Below, one piece after another: positions 1-8,113 of a stretch of 31,784 bases of DNA. Under the pieces are notes generated by a model, which worked only from the letters and a program-made list of their open reading frames with translations, was not told the DNA's origin and searched no databases. The DNA comes from Caryophanales bacterium (GTDB lineage: Bacteria > Bacillota_I > Bacilli_A > RFN20 > JAISJY01). The first letter of the stretch is position 1; each line of letters starts with the position of its first letter. The stretch lies in contig JAISJY010000026.1 of assembly GCA_031261365.1 (NCBI GenBank), forward strand, positions 1 to 31,784, written 5' to 3'. Position numbers and translations under genes: made by a program.

Positions 1-23
1 TATATATATATATATATATATAT
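1..23. repeat. TA dinucleotide microsatellite
   Basis: An uninterrupted TA run fills the first 23 bases and may extend beyond the window. Such tracts slip during replication and often end assemblies. If the frame starting at 66 is a gene, the tract lies in its coding part, and a change of one TA unit would shift its frame. Confidence 0.85.
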
Positions 24-66
24 CGGTTCTGATTAAATTATTCCTTTCATAAGATACTTTAGTCAT
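1..66 (-). CDS. Possible gene start, cut by the window edge
   Basis: An open frame starts with ATG at 66 and runs off the left edge after 22 codons. The first 15 codons read MTKVSYERNNLIRTD; the rest is an Ile-Tyr run encoded by the TA repeat. An AAGAGG ribosome site lies 9 bases before the ATG, and a TGG-TAGAAT extended -10-like element lies further upstream, so a real start is plausible. It would follow rqcP by 113 bases. Too little is visible to name it. It could equally be chance reading in an AT-rich gap. Confidence 0.3.
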   Translation of the reverse strand, partial: MTKVSYERNNLIRTDIYIYIYI

Positions 67-179
67 CTATCAATTTCCTCTTATTATGTATATTATTCTA
101 CCATAAATCTGTTAATTTCAATTAAATAATTATTACTTTTCTAAAAATGATAACTATTCTACACCTTCAAACAACAACC

Positions 180-428
180 CTACTTAATTTCTATTTCTTT
201 AATTAACTTACTTGCATTTTCCTTATTAGCAAACTCTTTAATATCTACTACTTCATATATTTTATAATGAGTTCCTAAAACAACCTTAATGACATCGCCT
301 ATTTTGACAATATAACTAGGTTTAACTTGTTTATCATTAACATACACTAAATTGTGGTCTGCTAACTTATTAGCTACACTTCTTCTTAAAATAATACGAG
401 ATACTTTTAAAAACTTATCTAACCGCAT
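180..428 (-). CDS. rqcP: Ribosome quality control factor RqcP (S4 domain)
   Basis: This 82-residue protein is almost entirely one S4 RNA-binding fold. It opens with MRLDKFLKVSRIILRR, followed by VYVNDKQVKPSYIVKIGDVI, the pattern of the YabO/RqcP family (usually about 86 residues). In Bacillus, RqcP binds stalled 50S subunits and helps RqcH add C-terminal alanine tails to stuck nascent chains. The ATG overlaps the TGA of the upstream lipoprotein gene by one base (TGATG), so translation is probably coupled to it, which is not the usual neighbour in Bacillus. The stop is TAG. Alternative: a generic Hsp15-type S4 protein, but length and N-terminus fit RqcP better. Confidence 0.85.
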   Translation of the reverse strand: MRLDKFLKVSRIILRRSVANKLADHNLVYVNDKQVKPSYIVKIGDVIKVVLGTHYKIYEVVDIKEFANKENASKLIKEIEIK

Positions 429-3064
429 CAGATTCTATTTAATATTGATAAAATAACTTGTCCAAAAGGTTCTTCAACTACTTCAAAGTTTAAGTTAACA
501 GAAGCAGTTCCTAAAGTTGCTGTAATATAAGTTGCTCCTAAATGTCTTGGATGTACTCTAATACCTATAACATGTCCATCTCCATCTTTAACATTTGCTA
601 TGGAAGCTACATAAGTATCACCTACCGAGAACAAAACTTCATCAGATTTATGTCCATTAGGGTCAGGATTAATAGTTAAAGTAAAGTCATAATCAGTACC
701 TAAATACAATTCAGTTTGAGATGTTTCATTCCAATTCAAAGTATATGTTGTATCACTAATATCTATTGTTTCTGAATTAGTATAACCTTGATATGTAGCC
801 GTGATTTCAACTTGTCCCATTCTATTAAAAGTAACTCTTCCTTCATTATCAACACTTGCTCTATCATTACTAGCCGAGAAAGAAACACCAGAAGTAATTG
901 GAGCTTTATTAGTATCATAAACTGTAACTTTATATTCGGTCGAACTGCCTACCACTGCTGGAATACTTGGAGTTTTTAAATAAATAAATCCACTTGAATG
1001 ACTATTTAAAGCAACCACTGAAGTATTAGTCCTTCTATTACTAGGTAGTGTATAAGCCTTAACATTACTATATTTTCTTACATGAACAATACCCGGAACT
1101 AAAACTGAAGAACTTTGAGTGAAATAATAAGGTGTAAAGGAATAATGAGAATCACCACCCCAACCATACTTACCACTTACTTTATTTAAAGTCAAAGCTA
1201 ATTTAAAATCAATTAATAAGTCAACAAACTTATAACCTGCATAAGAAGGGTCTTCTTCAATTAATTTTGGAATAATAACTAAAGTATAAAGTTTTTCTCT
1301 CTTATAAGGTTGGTCTTCAATTGTTCTAAATAAATTATACCCACCCCATTCATAATCTTGAGTTAATAATCTTAAATATTGGAACCATGCCCATGCTAAA
1401 GAATAATTCTCTAAAGTGTTTCCATGATAACCGTGATTAGTTAATGGAACATCATTATTTTTTAAAGCTTGAGAACCATTATAATAAGACATTCTGTCTA
1501 AATAATAACTATGAGCAGGATTACCATCTACTCCCTTTTTAAACCATTGATATGTTTGAGAAGCACTTTCAGCCATACCTTCTTCAGCCCAACTATCAAA
1601 ATCTTCAGTATAATTATTTCTTAACCAAACAGATTCATTAATCAAATGAACATATTCATGAACGATAGTATTTATCATTGCTCCACTGCCAGGATAAGTA
1701 TCAATATTAATACAGTCTGTATTGTTTAAACCGCTTGATAAATCACTAGGAGCAAAATAACCGGCAATATAACCAGAATTACCATTTGGTTCATAACCAT
1801 CTTGAATATCATAGTAAATCAAAGCTAATTTTCCATCTCTATTAGCATCATAACCATCTCCATAATATTGTTGTTCTATAACATAAGCTTCATCAAATAA
1901 AGTTGCTGCTGAGTTTGCAGTACCTGTAGTAATAGCATGTGTACTTACAAAACCAATGCTAGAATCAGAAGTTTCAGTCCAAATAACAGCATGTTCACTA
2001 ACCGCTGCTACAACTAATGGTAAGTCATATAATTGATTAGTAGAATTATTAATTGCTTGATAATATTTACCAAACTTATCTTTGTATAAATCACCAACTT
2101 CATAAGTAACGGCTGGATTTTCTTTATTATCTAAAATTGTTGGGTAATCACCAGCAGCTTTTTTAGCTGAACGAGGATATCTTACTTCAATTTCATAAAG
2201 TTCTTTACCTGCAATAGTTGTCATATTTCTAACTGACCTTTCAATGCCTTTTTCATCTACTCCTATTTTAAATTGTAAAGGTTTACCATTTAAAGCTTTA
2301 GGTTGTTCAACACTCAGAGATGAACCACCAGGAAAACCAGGAACTGTAACTTCAGTGTTACCTGAATATTGATTTAAAGCAGTTGCCATAATATCACCAA
2401 TATATTCACTATTTTCATCAGTATCAACTAAATAATTGCTAACAGTTATTAAATAATCACCAACTACATTATCTATTTCGGCACTTATAGTAGCATTACC
2501 AACTGAAACAGCGGTTACTACTCCATTATTAACAGTTGCTATTGTTTCATCACTACTTGTCCATTCGGGATTTGGAAAACTGACAATAGCTGGAATAGTA
2601 CTAACAGTTAATGTTCTTTTAGAACCAACAATTAAATCATCACTTGAATTAGAATTAACAATGACTGTTAAAGGGTGAACTACTTCTTGAACATCAAGTT
2701 CATAATTCGTCCCCACACCATCTACTGTCGCATTAATAAAAACATGTCCAACTGCAATGGCTGTAACTAAACCACCATGTTCTGTAACAGTAGCAACACT
2801 TGAATTACTACTTGTATAAGTTACTTGAGGATTACTAACAACTATTGGAACAGTTACAACATTTAATTGACGAGTTTCACCAACATTTAAAGGTCCTTCC
2901 TCTTCTGAAGTAATAGTAACTGAAGTAGGATAAATTAAATCGGTGCTGGAACTGTCTTCTATACTAGAACTGTCTTCTGTTTCAGAACTTGAACTTTTAT
3001 CTGGAGGGTTACAACCCACTACTAACAACGATAATAAGACTAATAATGATAAATTCTTTTTCAT
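428..3064 (-). CDS. Surface lipoprotein: M30-like metallopeptidase with Ig-like (Big_2) domains
   Basis: The chosen start at 3064 has an AAAGGAAG site just upstream; an in-frame ATG at 3082 lacks one. The 878-residue product has a lipoprotein signal ending LLVVGC (Cys18), a Ser/Glu/Asp-rich linker, and two bacterial Ig-like Big_2 repeats (about 44-128 and 130-210). The central peptidase region contains DANRDGK, IAGYF and IDTYPG, then HEYVH (469-473) with a downstream WAEEG whose Glu (about 495) would be the third zinc ligand. That order resembles hyicolysin-type (M30) gluzincins. Two more Ig-like regions fill the C-terminus (from about 695). It probably sits outside the membrane and degrades host or environmental protein; the substrate is unknown. 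It is divergent from the hydrolase gene and overlaps rqcP by one base. Confidence 0.75.
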   Translation of the reverse strand: MKKNLSLLVLLSLLVVGCNPPDKSSSSETEDSSSIEDSSSTDLIYPTSVTITSEEEGPLNVGETRQLNVVTVPIVVSNPQVTYTSSNSSVATVTEHGGLVTAIAVGHVFINATVDGVGTNYELDVQEVVHPLTVIVNSNSSDDLIVGSKRTLTVSTIPAIVSFPNPEWTSSDETIATVNNGVVTAVSVGNATISAEIDNVVGDYLITVSNYLVDTDENSEYIGDIMATALNQYSGNTEVTVPGFPGGSSLSVEQPKALNGKPLQFKIGVDEKGIERSVRNMTTIAGKELYEIEVRYPRSAKKAAGDYPTILDNKENPAVTYEVGDLYKDKFGKYYQAINNSTNQLYDLPLVVAAVSEHAVIWTETSDSSIGFVSTHAITTGTANSAATLFDEAYVIEQQYYGDGYDANRDGKLALIYYDIQDGYEPNGNSGYIAGYFAPSDLSSGLNNTDCINIDTYPGSGAMINTIVHEYVHLINESVWLRNNYTEDFDSWAEEGMAESASQTYQWFKKGVDGNPAHSYYLDRMSYYNGSQALKNNDVPLTNHGYHGNTLENYSLAWAWFQYLRLLTQDYEWGGYNLFRTIEDQPYKREKLYTLVIIPKLIEEDPSYAGYKFVDLLIDFKLALTLNKVSGKYGWGGDSHYSFTPYYFTQSSSVLVPGIVHVRKYSNVKAYTLPSNRRTNTSVVALNSHSSGFIYLKTPSIPAVVGSSTEYKVTVYDTNKAPITSGVSFSASNDRASVDNEGRVTFNRMGQVEITATYQGYTNSETIDISDTTYTLNWNETSQTELYLGTDYDFTLTINPDPNGHKSDEVLFSVGDTYVASIANVKDGDGHVIGIRVHPRHLGATYITATLGTASVNLNFEVVEEPFGQVILSILNRI

Positions 3065-3144
3065 AAATACTTCCTTTCGCATAATTTCAAGAGTATTGAA
3101 ATATATATCTTTTGCAATAACTTGTATATTATATATATAAATAT

Positions 3145-3173
3145 TTGAAATAATCAGTGAAAAGGCTTACAAT
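3145..3173 (+). promoter_or_regulatory. Sigma-A type promoter for the hydrolase gene
   Basis: TTGAAA at 3145-3150 and TACAAT at 3168-3173 are separated by exactly 17 bases. They lie 25 bases before the ATG at 3199, in the divergent gap with the lipoprotein gene. A TATAAT on the other strand (3133-3128) could serve the lipoprotein gene but lacks a clear -35 box. Confidence 0.65.
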
Positions 3174-3198
3174 ACAAATAGAAGAGAGATGAGGTATA

Positions 3199-4089
3199 AT
3201 GAAATATATGTATCAAAAAATAATTACTGATGACTATGAATATCTAAAATGGGAAACAGATAATCCTAAGGCTTTATTGGTCATTAATCATGGTATGGCT
3301 GAAACTCCTTATAGGTATGATAACTTTGCTCAATTTTTAAATGAAAATGGTTATGAGGTTTATGCTATCTTTGCTAAAGGTCATGAAGAGGGCAAACAAT
3401 TAGGGCATCTTGATAAAGGTGATTATAATTTAAGTATTGAAAACACTCATAAATTAATTAATATTTTGCGTTCCCGATATGATAATAAAGTCATATTATT
3501 TGGACATTCAATGGGGTCTTTTATGGCTAATAGATATGCTCAATTATATGGTTATACTTTAGATGGGCTTGTTTTATCTGGCTCTAGTTATCCGGGTTTA
3601 TTAGAAAAGATAGGGGCAGTTTTAGTTAATCTTATTTATGCTCTTTCTTTACATAAAAATAAAAACTCAAAGTTTTGTAAAAAGTTAACTTTTGGTTCTT
3701 ATAATAAACATATTAAAAACCCTAAAACAGAGTTTGACTGGTTATCAAAAGATGCAAACGAGGTTAAGAAATATATTGATTCTCCTTTATCTGGTTTTGA
3801 TTGTACTATTGGTTTTTATAAAGAGTTTATTCCAAATATGGCTAAATTAAATAGATTTTTAAATGATATACCTAAAACTTTACCTATTTTATTAGTTTCA
3901 GGAAGTGAAGACCCTGTTAGTAATAATGGTGAGAAAATTAGAACATTGTTAGTTAATTTAAAAGATAAACAAAAGATAGAAAGAGTAGAAATAAAATTAT
4001 TTGATGATATGCGACATGAAATATTAAATGAAGTGGATAAGAGTTTAGTTTATCAAGAGATTTTAGATTTTTTAAACTCAATACAATAA
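3199..4089 (+). CDS. Alpha/beta hydrolase, lysophospholipase / monoacylglycerol lipase-like
   Basis: This 296-residue cytoplasmic protein has the serine hydrolase layout of the Hydrolase_4 family. An oxyanion strand reads LLVINHGMAE (about 26-35), the nucleophile elbow is GHSMGS with Ser104, the acid is probably Asp238 in SGSEDPV, and the base is His273 in DDMRHE. The family cleaves ester bonds of lysophospholipids or monoacylglycerols; the substrate cannot be read here. There is no signal peptide. A 17-bp-spaced promoter precedes it, with a GAGG ribosome site 4 bases before the ATG. Its last 37 bases overlap the end of nth on the other strand, so the two transcripts converge. Confidence 0.8.
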   Translation: MKYMYQKIITDDYEYLKWETDNPKALLVINHGMAETPYRYDNFAQFLNENGYEVYAIFAKGHEEGKQLGHLDKGDYNLSIENTHKLINILRSRYDNKVILFGHSMGSFMANRYAQLYGYTLDGLVLSGSSYPGLLEKIGAVLVNLIYALSLHKNKNSKFCKKLTFGSYNKHIKNPKTEFDWLSKDANEVKKYIDSPLSGFDCTIGFYKEFIPNMAKLNRFLNDIPKTLPILLVSGSEDPVSNNGEKIRTLLVNLKDKQKIERVEIKLFDDMRHEILNEVDKSLVYQEILDFLNSIQ

Positions 4090-4676
4090 TCTTTTAAATA
4101 ACATTCTAAACATTTCGGCTTTAAACTTTTACAAATATCTCTACCAAAAAATATTAATTGGTGATGTAAATCTCTTAAACATTCTTTATTAAAATACTTT
4201 TCAATATCTTTTTGAGTAGTAATTAAAGATTTAGCCTTACTTATGCCTAAACGGTGACTAATTCTATTAACATGAGTATCAACAGGACACATTGGTAATT
4301 TAAAATATTCAATACTAATAACTGAAGCGGTTTTTCTGCCAATGCCTGGTAATTTAAGCATTTCATTAAAATCACTTGGGAACTCTCTGTCTTGCAAAAT
4401 TAAAGCTAACTCTTTTAAATATTTAGCTTTGTTTAAGTATAAGCCTAATGATTTAATATAATCGCTGATATCATTGGCTTGGGCTAATTCTTTAAAAGAA
4501 GAGTATTTCTCAAATAGTTTAGGTGTTATTTTATTAACCGCTTTATCGGTTGTTTGAGCTGATAATATAACTGCAATAACTAGTTGATATAAATTAGAAA
4601 AATTGAGAGAAGGTTTGGGGTTAGGGTAATGTTCATTAAATAAATTAACAATTATTAAAGCTTTATTCGTCATCAT
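4053..4676 (-). CDS. nth: Endonuclease III (DNA glycosylase / AP lyase)
   Basis: This 207-residue protein matches endonuclease III (211 in E. coli) along its length. The helix-hairpin-helix reads LPGIGRKTA (109-117) with the catalytic Lys115, and the catalytic Asp133 is in PVDTH. Cysteines 182, 189, 192 and 198 give C-x6-C-x2-C-x5-C, the 4Fe-4S cluster loop. It removes oxidised pyrimidines from DNA and nicks the abasic site. It is the last gene of the galK-HU-YugP-like-dnaD-nth operon; its start overlaps the dnaD end by 14 bases with no ribosome site of its own, implying coupled translation. The dnaD-nth order is standard in Bacilli. Confidence 0.95.
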   Translation of the reverse strand: MMTNKALIIVNLFNEHYPNPKPSLNFSNLYQLVIAVILSAQTTDKAVNKITPKLFEKYSSFKELAQANDISDYIKSLGLYLNKAKYLKELALILQDREFPSDFNEMLKLPGIGRKTASVISIEYFKLPMCPVDTHVNRISHRLGISKAKSLITTQKDIEKYFNKECLRDLHHQLIFFGRDICKSLKPKCLECYLKDYCIEFKKSKIS

Positions 4677-5286
4677 CTAACCAAGTTTTAGTCGTTATCT
4701 TATTTGTTTCTTCAATATTTTTGTCCCATTTATCAGAAATAGTTGTTCCTCCCTCATTTCTAATTTCTTCTCTAATCCGATAACTTCTTAATATTTTATC
4801 AACATTTCCAATAGTTTTATATTTAGAACTTGTAGCATCACTCAAAGCTTGAACTATTAAGTCTTGAGTAAAACCATATTCAATCCAAGATTTAATAATA
4901 TCAATTTCGGGAGGTGAGAAAGTACGACCAAACTCTTTTTCAACAATTTCAAAAATAGACTTAAACTCATTAGTGTTTTCTTTGTAAGAAGATAAAAAGA
5001 TTTTAGTTAAAGCATCTTTAATACCTTTAAGAGAAGTTTGCATTTTTTTAGTTCCATCAACAATATTTATAACATAACCTTTATTCATTAAATTAACATA
5101 ATAAACTTGTAAATCATCCATAGATATTTTCATTTTTAAAATAATAATTGAAGGCGGAACATAACTTGTACCAGACTCCAAACAATAATTAATAAGCAAC
5201 AAAATAACTACCTCGTTTTCTGATAAATCTAATTCTCTATAATAGTTAATTAATGCTTTCTCAAAGCTAATAATATTATTGTCCAT
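4663..5286 (-). CDS. dnaD: DNA replication initiation / primosome protein DnaD
   Basis: The start at 5286 (MDNNIISFEK) follows an AAGGAGG site at good distance; an in-frame ATG 24 codons upstream lies inside the previous gene. The 207-residue product has an N-terminal winged-helix part (LSENEVVILLLINYCLESG, then PPSIIILKMKISMDDLQVY) and a C-terminal DnaB_2/DnaD domain (FSPPEIDIIKSWIEYGF ... VDKILRSYRI), ending in an acidic tail. DnaD helps load the replicative helicase at oriC and at restarting forks. It overlaps the upstream gene by 11 bases and nth by 14, and the adjacent nth supports the name. Confidence 0.85.
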   Translation of the reverse strand: MDNNIISFEKALINYYRELDLSENEVVILLLINYCLESGTSYVPPSIIILKMKISMDDLQVYYVNLMNKGYVINIVDGTKKMQTSLKGIKDALTKIFLSSYKENTNEFKSIFEIVEKEFGRTFSPPEIDIIKSWIEYGFTQDLIVQALSDATSSKYKTIGNVDKILRSYRIREEIRNEGGTTISDKWDKNIEETNKITTKTWLDDDE

Positions 5287-5992
5287 TATTTCTTTCCTCC
5301 TTATTTGCTTTCCTTTGACTGATAGGTTGTAAAGGTCCAAATATTTTACACACTCCAAGCAAAGGTCTTAAGATTCTCAACAACATATACCTATCTTGCA
5401 TTTTATATAGTATGTCTAAAACCCTAACATCTTTGATTTCTCTTCTGAAATCTTTCTCTAAAATATGCATTCTTGGTAATTGAAAACCTAAGTCAATTAA
5501 AATACAAATTAAATTAAAAAGAGTTAATCCAATGCCAATAAAAAGTAATAAATAAATATTAAGCAAAAAGGAAACTAATATTAAAGAAACACTTAATACT
5601 GCTAATAAAAAAGAAAACAATTCTACTACATTATAGACTTTTAAATATTTACTATGTTTTTCATTAACATTAGCAAAAGATAAAATGTTCATAACATGAA
5701 AATAACTTGATAAACTACTACTATTTAAATCTCTAGCATTAATAATAATCACTCCCTCTTTAGCATTATAAATATCAAAATCTGGGTAAGAGTTTGACTG
5801 TAATATTTGCACAGGCGTTACTAAATAATTATGAAAATGATTTTGTAATACTTCTCTGCCACTTAAAGCAAAAGGATTTTTAAACTTATAATATGTCATA
5901 AAAATACTATTAAATAAGAAATCAAGACCTAATAGTATTAATAGAGATAACAAAACTATAAGTAAATTATAGAGAGGATGAGAAAAAAACAT
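5276..5992 (-). CDS. YugP-like membrane protein lacking the HExxH zinc motif
   Basis: This 238-residue membrane protein has an N-terminal helix (about 8-27), a central soluble part, and two helices (about 125-145 and 148-170). Its order of motifs follows the YugP membrane zinc-peptidase family (Zn_peptidase_2): a leading helix, then FALSGREVLQ (compare GLTGAEVA), a Val-rich strand, YNAKEGVIIIN, and after the helices LFNLICILIDLGFQLPRMHIL (compare family LFxLVTLPVEFxASxRAxxxL). Where the family has AAHEAGHAIQ, this one reads FHVMNILSFANVNEKH, so no HExxH is present. It would be a catalytically dead relative. It sits between HU and dnaD, 2 bases after HU, with no clear ribosome site. The family call is by eye; an unrelated membrane protein is possible. 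Confidence 0.5.
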   Translation of the reverse strand: MFFSHPLYNLLIVLLSLLILLGLDFLFNSIFMTYYKFKNPFALSGREVLQNHFHNYLVTPVQILQSNSYPDFDIYNAKEGVIIINARDLNSSSLSSYFHVMNILSFANVNEKHSKYLKVYNVVELFSFLLAVLSVSLILVSFLLNIYLLLFIGIGLTLFNLICILIDLGFQLPRMHILEKDFRREIKDVRVLDILYKMQDRYMLLRILRPLLGVCKIFGPLQPISQRKANKEERNNGQ

Positions 5993-5994
5993 AT

Positions 5995-6264
5995 TTATTT
6001 ATTAAGTTTGTCTCGGAAATATGGACTAGGTTTAAAAGTTATAACATTGCTAGGGAAAACTTCAATTATTTTTTCATTTTTGATATCATATCCTTTATGT
6101 TGCTTATGTTCTTTAACTTTGAAACTGCCAAAGTTCTTGATAGTTAGTGAGCCTTCTTTTTTAATCCGTTCTGAAACACTTAAAAAGATAATATCAACTA
6201 TTTTCTTAGCTTTCTCTTTACTAATATTAGCATTAGTAGCAACAATTTCTAATAATTCCTTCAT
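5995..6264 (-). CDS. Divergent HU-family DNA-binding protein
   Basis: This 89-residue protein has the HU/IHF length and layout: an N-terminal helical dimerisation part (MKELLEIVATNANISKEKAK), then IKNFGSFKVKEHKQHKG and the C-terminal VITFKPSPYFRDKLN. HU bends and compacts DNA as a dimer. The usual arm tip RxGxNPxTG is replaced by HKGYDIKNEKI, so the proline that intercalates and kinks DNA is missing, and the arm has Lys/His in place of Arg. The start overlaps the galK stop by 4 bases (ATGA). It may be a specialised paralogue rather than the main HU. Confidence 0.8.
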   Translation of the reverse strand: MKELLEIVATNANISKEKAKKIVDIIFLSVSERIKKEGSLTIKNFGSFKVKEHKQHKGYDIKNEKIIEVFPSNVITFKPSPYFRDKLNK

Positions 6265-7397
6265 AACTTATGAACTCCTTCAGAAGGTTTAACCAAATAA
6301 AACTCTGGCAAATAACCTACTTTCTTTAAATATTGCTCACTGACAGTTTGAACAACTTTTTCATATAAGTCTTGTGGAATAATACTAACTGTACAACCCC
6401 CAAACCCAGCCCCTGTCATTCTAGCTCCAATACCTCCATTAGAATTAATTAAATCAACCAATGTATCTAACTCAAAACAAGAAACTAAATAATCATCTCT
6501 TAAAGAAGCGTGTGATTCGTTTAATAATTGAGCAAATCCCACAATATTACCACTATTTAAATATTGTTTTGCTTTAAGTGTTCTCTCTTCTTCACTAATA
6601 CAATGCTTAACTCTTTTATATAAAGTATCAGGGAGCAATTTTTTAATCTCTAATAAGTGACTACTGCTAATTTCGCACAGCGTACCTCCACTTATACCAT
6701 TTTTGTTTAATATTTTTAAGGCTTCTGTACACTCTGAAACTCTCTCATTATATTTAGAATCCTCTAATCGTCTAACCTTTTTTGTATTAGCCACCACTAG
6801 ATAATATTCTTTCAACTGCAAAGCCACATAAGAATAATCTAAAGTATTACAGTCTAATAAAACTGCCCCATTCTCTTTAGAAAAGGTCACAGCAAATTGG
6901 TCCATAATTCCCGAACTAACCCCAACATATTCATTTTCAACCTTTTTAGCAATTTGAACTAATTGTAAAGGAGTTAAATTATAAGAAAACTCATCATTTA
7001 AATATTTTGCTATTAACATTTCAACAGAAGCCGAAGAAGATAAACCACTACCAATAGGTAAATTAGAAGAAATTAATAAATCAAAACCACTTTCTAATCT
7101 TTTTATTTTATCAAAAAAGAAAATAATACCCTTAATATAAATAGACCAAGACTTTTCTTCTTTAATTAAATTATCTATTTCAAAACTATAAATCTCTTTT
7201 GAAAAACCTTGTGAAAATAATCTAACAGTTCTCTTACTATTTTTAGCAAATACTCCCATTGTCCCTATACTTAAAGCACATGGTAAAACATGCCCTCCAT
7301 TATAATCAATGTGTTCTCCAATAAGATTTACCCGTCCCGGAGAAAAGTAACTAACTTCACCTTCTTTTTTAAAAACATTTCTAAATTCTTTTTTCAT
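6261..7397 (-). CDS. galK: Galactokinase
   Basis: This 378-residue GHMP kinase phosphorylates galactose at C1 with ATP, the first step of the Leloir pathway. The family signature FSPGRVNLIGEHIDYNGGH lies near the N-terminus, the ATP-binding motif is LPIGSGLSSSAS, the catalytic-Asp region is SSGIMDQFA, and the C-terminal motif is MTGAGFGGC. The ATG at 7397 is preferred; an in-frame TTG 7 codons upstream is possible. No ribosome site is visible. A TATAAT lies at 7415-7410, which would give a transcript with only a few leader bases. It heads a five-gene operon that includes HU, dnaD and nth; no other galactose gene is in view. Confidence 0.93.
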   Translation of the reverse strand: MKKEFRNVFKKEGEVSYFSPGRVNLIGEHIDYNGGHVLPCALSIGTMGVFAKNSKRTVRLFSQGFSKEIYSFEIDNLIKEEKSWSIYIKGIIFFFDKIKRLESGFDLLISSNLPIGSGLSSSASVEMLIAKYLNDEFSYNLTPLQLVQIAKKVENEYVGVSSGIMDQFAVTFSKENGAVLLDCNTLDYSYVALQLKEYYLVVANTKKVRRLEDSKYNERVSECTEALKILNKNGISGGTLCEISSSHLLEIKKLLPDTLYKRVKHCISEEERTLKAKQYLNSGNIVGFAQLLNESHASLRDDYLVSCFELDTLVDLINSNGGIGARMTGAGFGGCTVSIIPQDLYEKVVQTVSEQYLKKVGYLPEFYLVKPSEGVHKL

Positions 7398-7476
7398 ATT
7401 GTGCTTATAATTATACAATAATTTAGTCAGATAAAATAAGACAAATTAGATATTTTTAAAGTTAAGCATTTTTTAT

Positions 7477-7504
7477 TTGTGTATTTTAATTTGTATGCTA
7501 AAAT
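7477..7504 (+). promoter_or_regulatory. Promoter with extended -10 for the membrane protein gene
   Basis: TTGTGT (7477-7482) and TAAAAT (7499-7504) are separated by 16 bases, and TGC directly before the -10 forms an extended -10. A full AGGAGGTG ribosome site (7520-7527) follows, five bases before the ATG at 7532. It is divergent from galK. Confidence 0.5.
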
Positions 7505-7531
7505 AAAATATGTTTATATAGGAGGTGAAAT

Positions 7532-8089
7532 ATGTTTTTAGATTTAAATTCCGCCCTTGTTGGCTTCGTTGGCTATGCTTACTTCTTTTTAATTGTCATA
7601 ATTGCTTTTTGGTTTGGTAAATTAACGAAAAGTGTTGGGGCTGGTTTTTTTACCTTTTTATTATTAAACTTAGCCGTTTATACTGTCTTTGTTACACCTT
7701 TCCAAGAAAGTCCATTACTTAGTTTTTCATTAGCTCATGGTCTTGAAGACTTAGTTGCTTTATCTATTCTTTTCATTGCTCCTCTAGAAGCATTAATTAC
7801 CGAAGTAGAAGCACTTTTACATATACCAGAAAACATTTATTTTTGGGGCTTTTTAGGAGTTATAGTTGTTTTCTTTGTTTTATTCACAATTTTAGGCTTC
7901 GCTGGAAAAGACAAACTAGATAAAACAGGTAATGTTGAATACCCTCATAACAAGTTTGCAAGATTTTTAGGCGGTTTATTAACCTTTATTGTTTTTGCAG
8001 GTTTAGTTTATTTAGTTGTTATTAGTATAGTAACACCTAGTAATCCCCCTGCTACTGAAACTATTATTTTTTTAAAGTCTCTTTTTTAA
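7532..8089 (+). CDS. Integral membrane protein, unknown function
   Basis: This 185-residue protein has about four hydrophobic segments (roughly 8-28, 36-55, 100-125 and 145-168) with a short acidic, amphipathic part in the middle (LEALITEVEALLHIPENI). The C-terminal part, NKFARFLGGLLTFIVFAGLVY, resembles the end of CvpA-type proteins, which have a similar length and helix count, but I do not recognise it firmly. It has a consensus ribosome site and its own promoter. A hairpin terminator separates it from mgtE, so it is probably mainly monocistronic. Confidence 0.7.
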   Translation: MFLDLNSALVGFVGYAYFFLIVIIAFWFGKLTKSVGAGFFTFLLLNLAVYTVFVTPFQESPLLSFSLAHGLEDLVALSILFIAPLEALITEVEALLHIPENIYFWGFLGVIVVFFVLFTILGFAGKDKLDKTGNVEYPHNKFARFLGGLLTFIVFAGLVYLVVISIVTPSNPPATETIIFLKSLF

Positions 8090-8113
8090 ACTTTAAATAA
8101 AACAAAAAGATAC

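Noticed and set aside
5978..6292. Plus-strand 104-codon frame over the HU gene
   Set aside because: It is antisense to a clear HU family gene and has no supporting family features.
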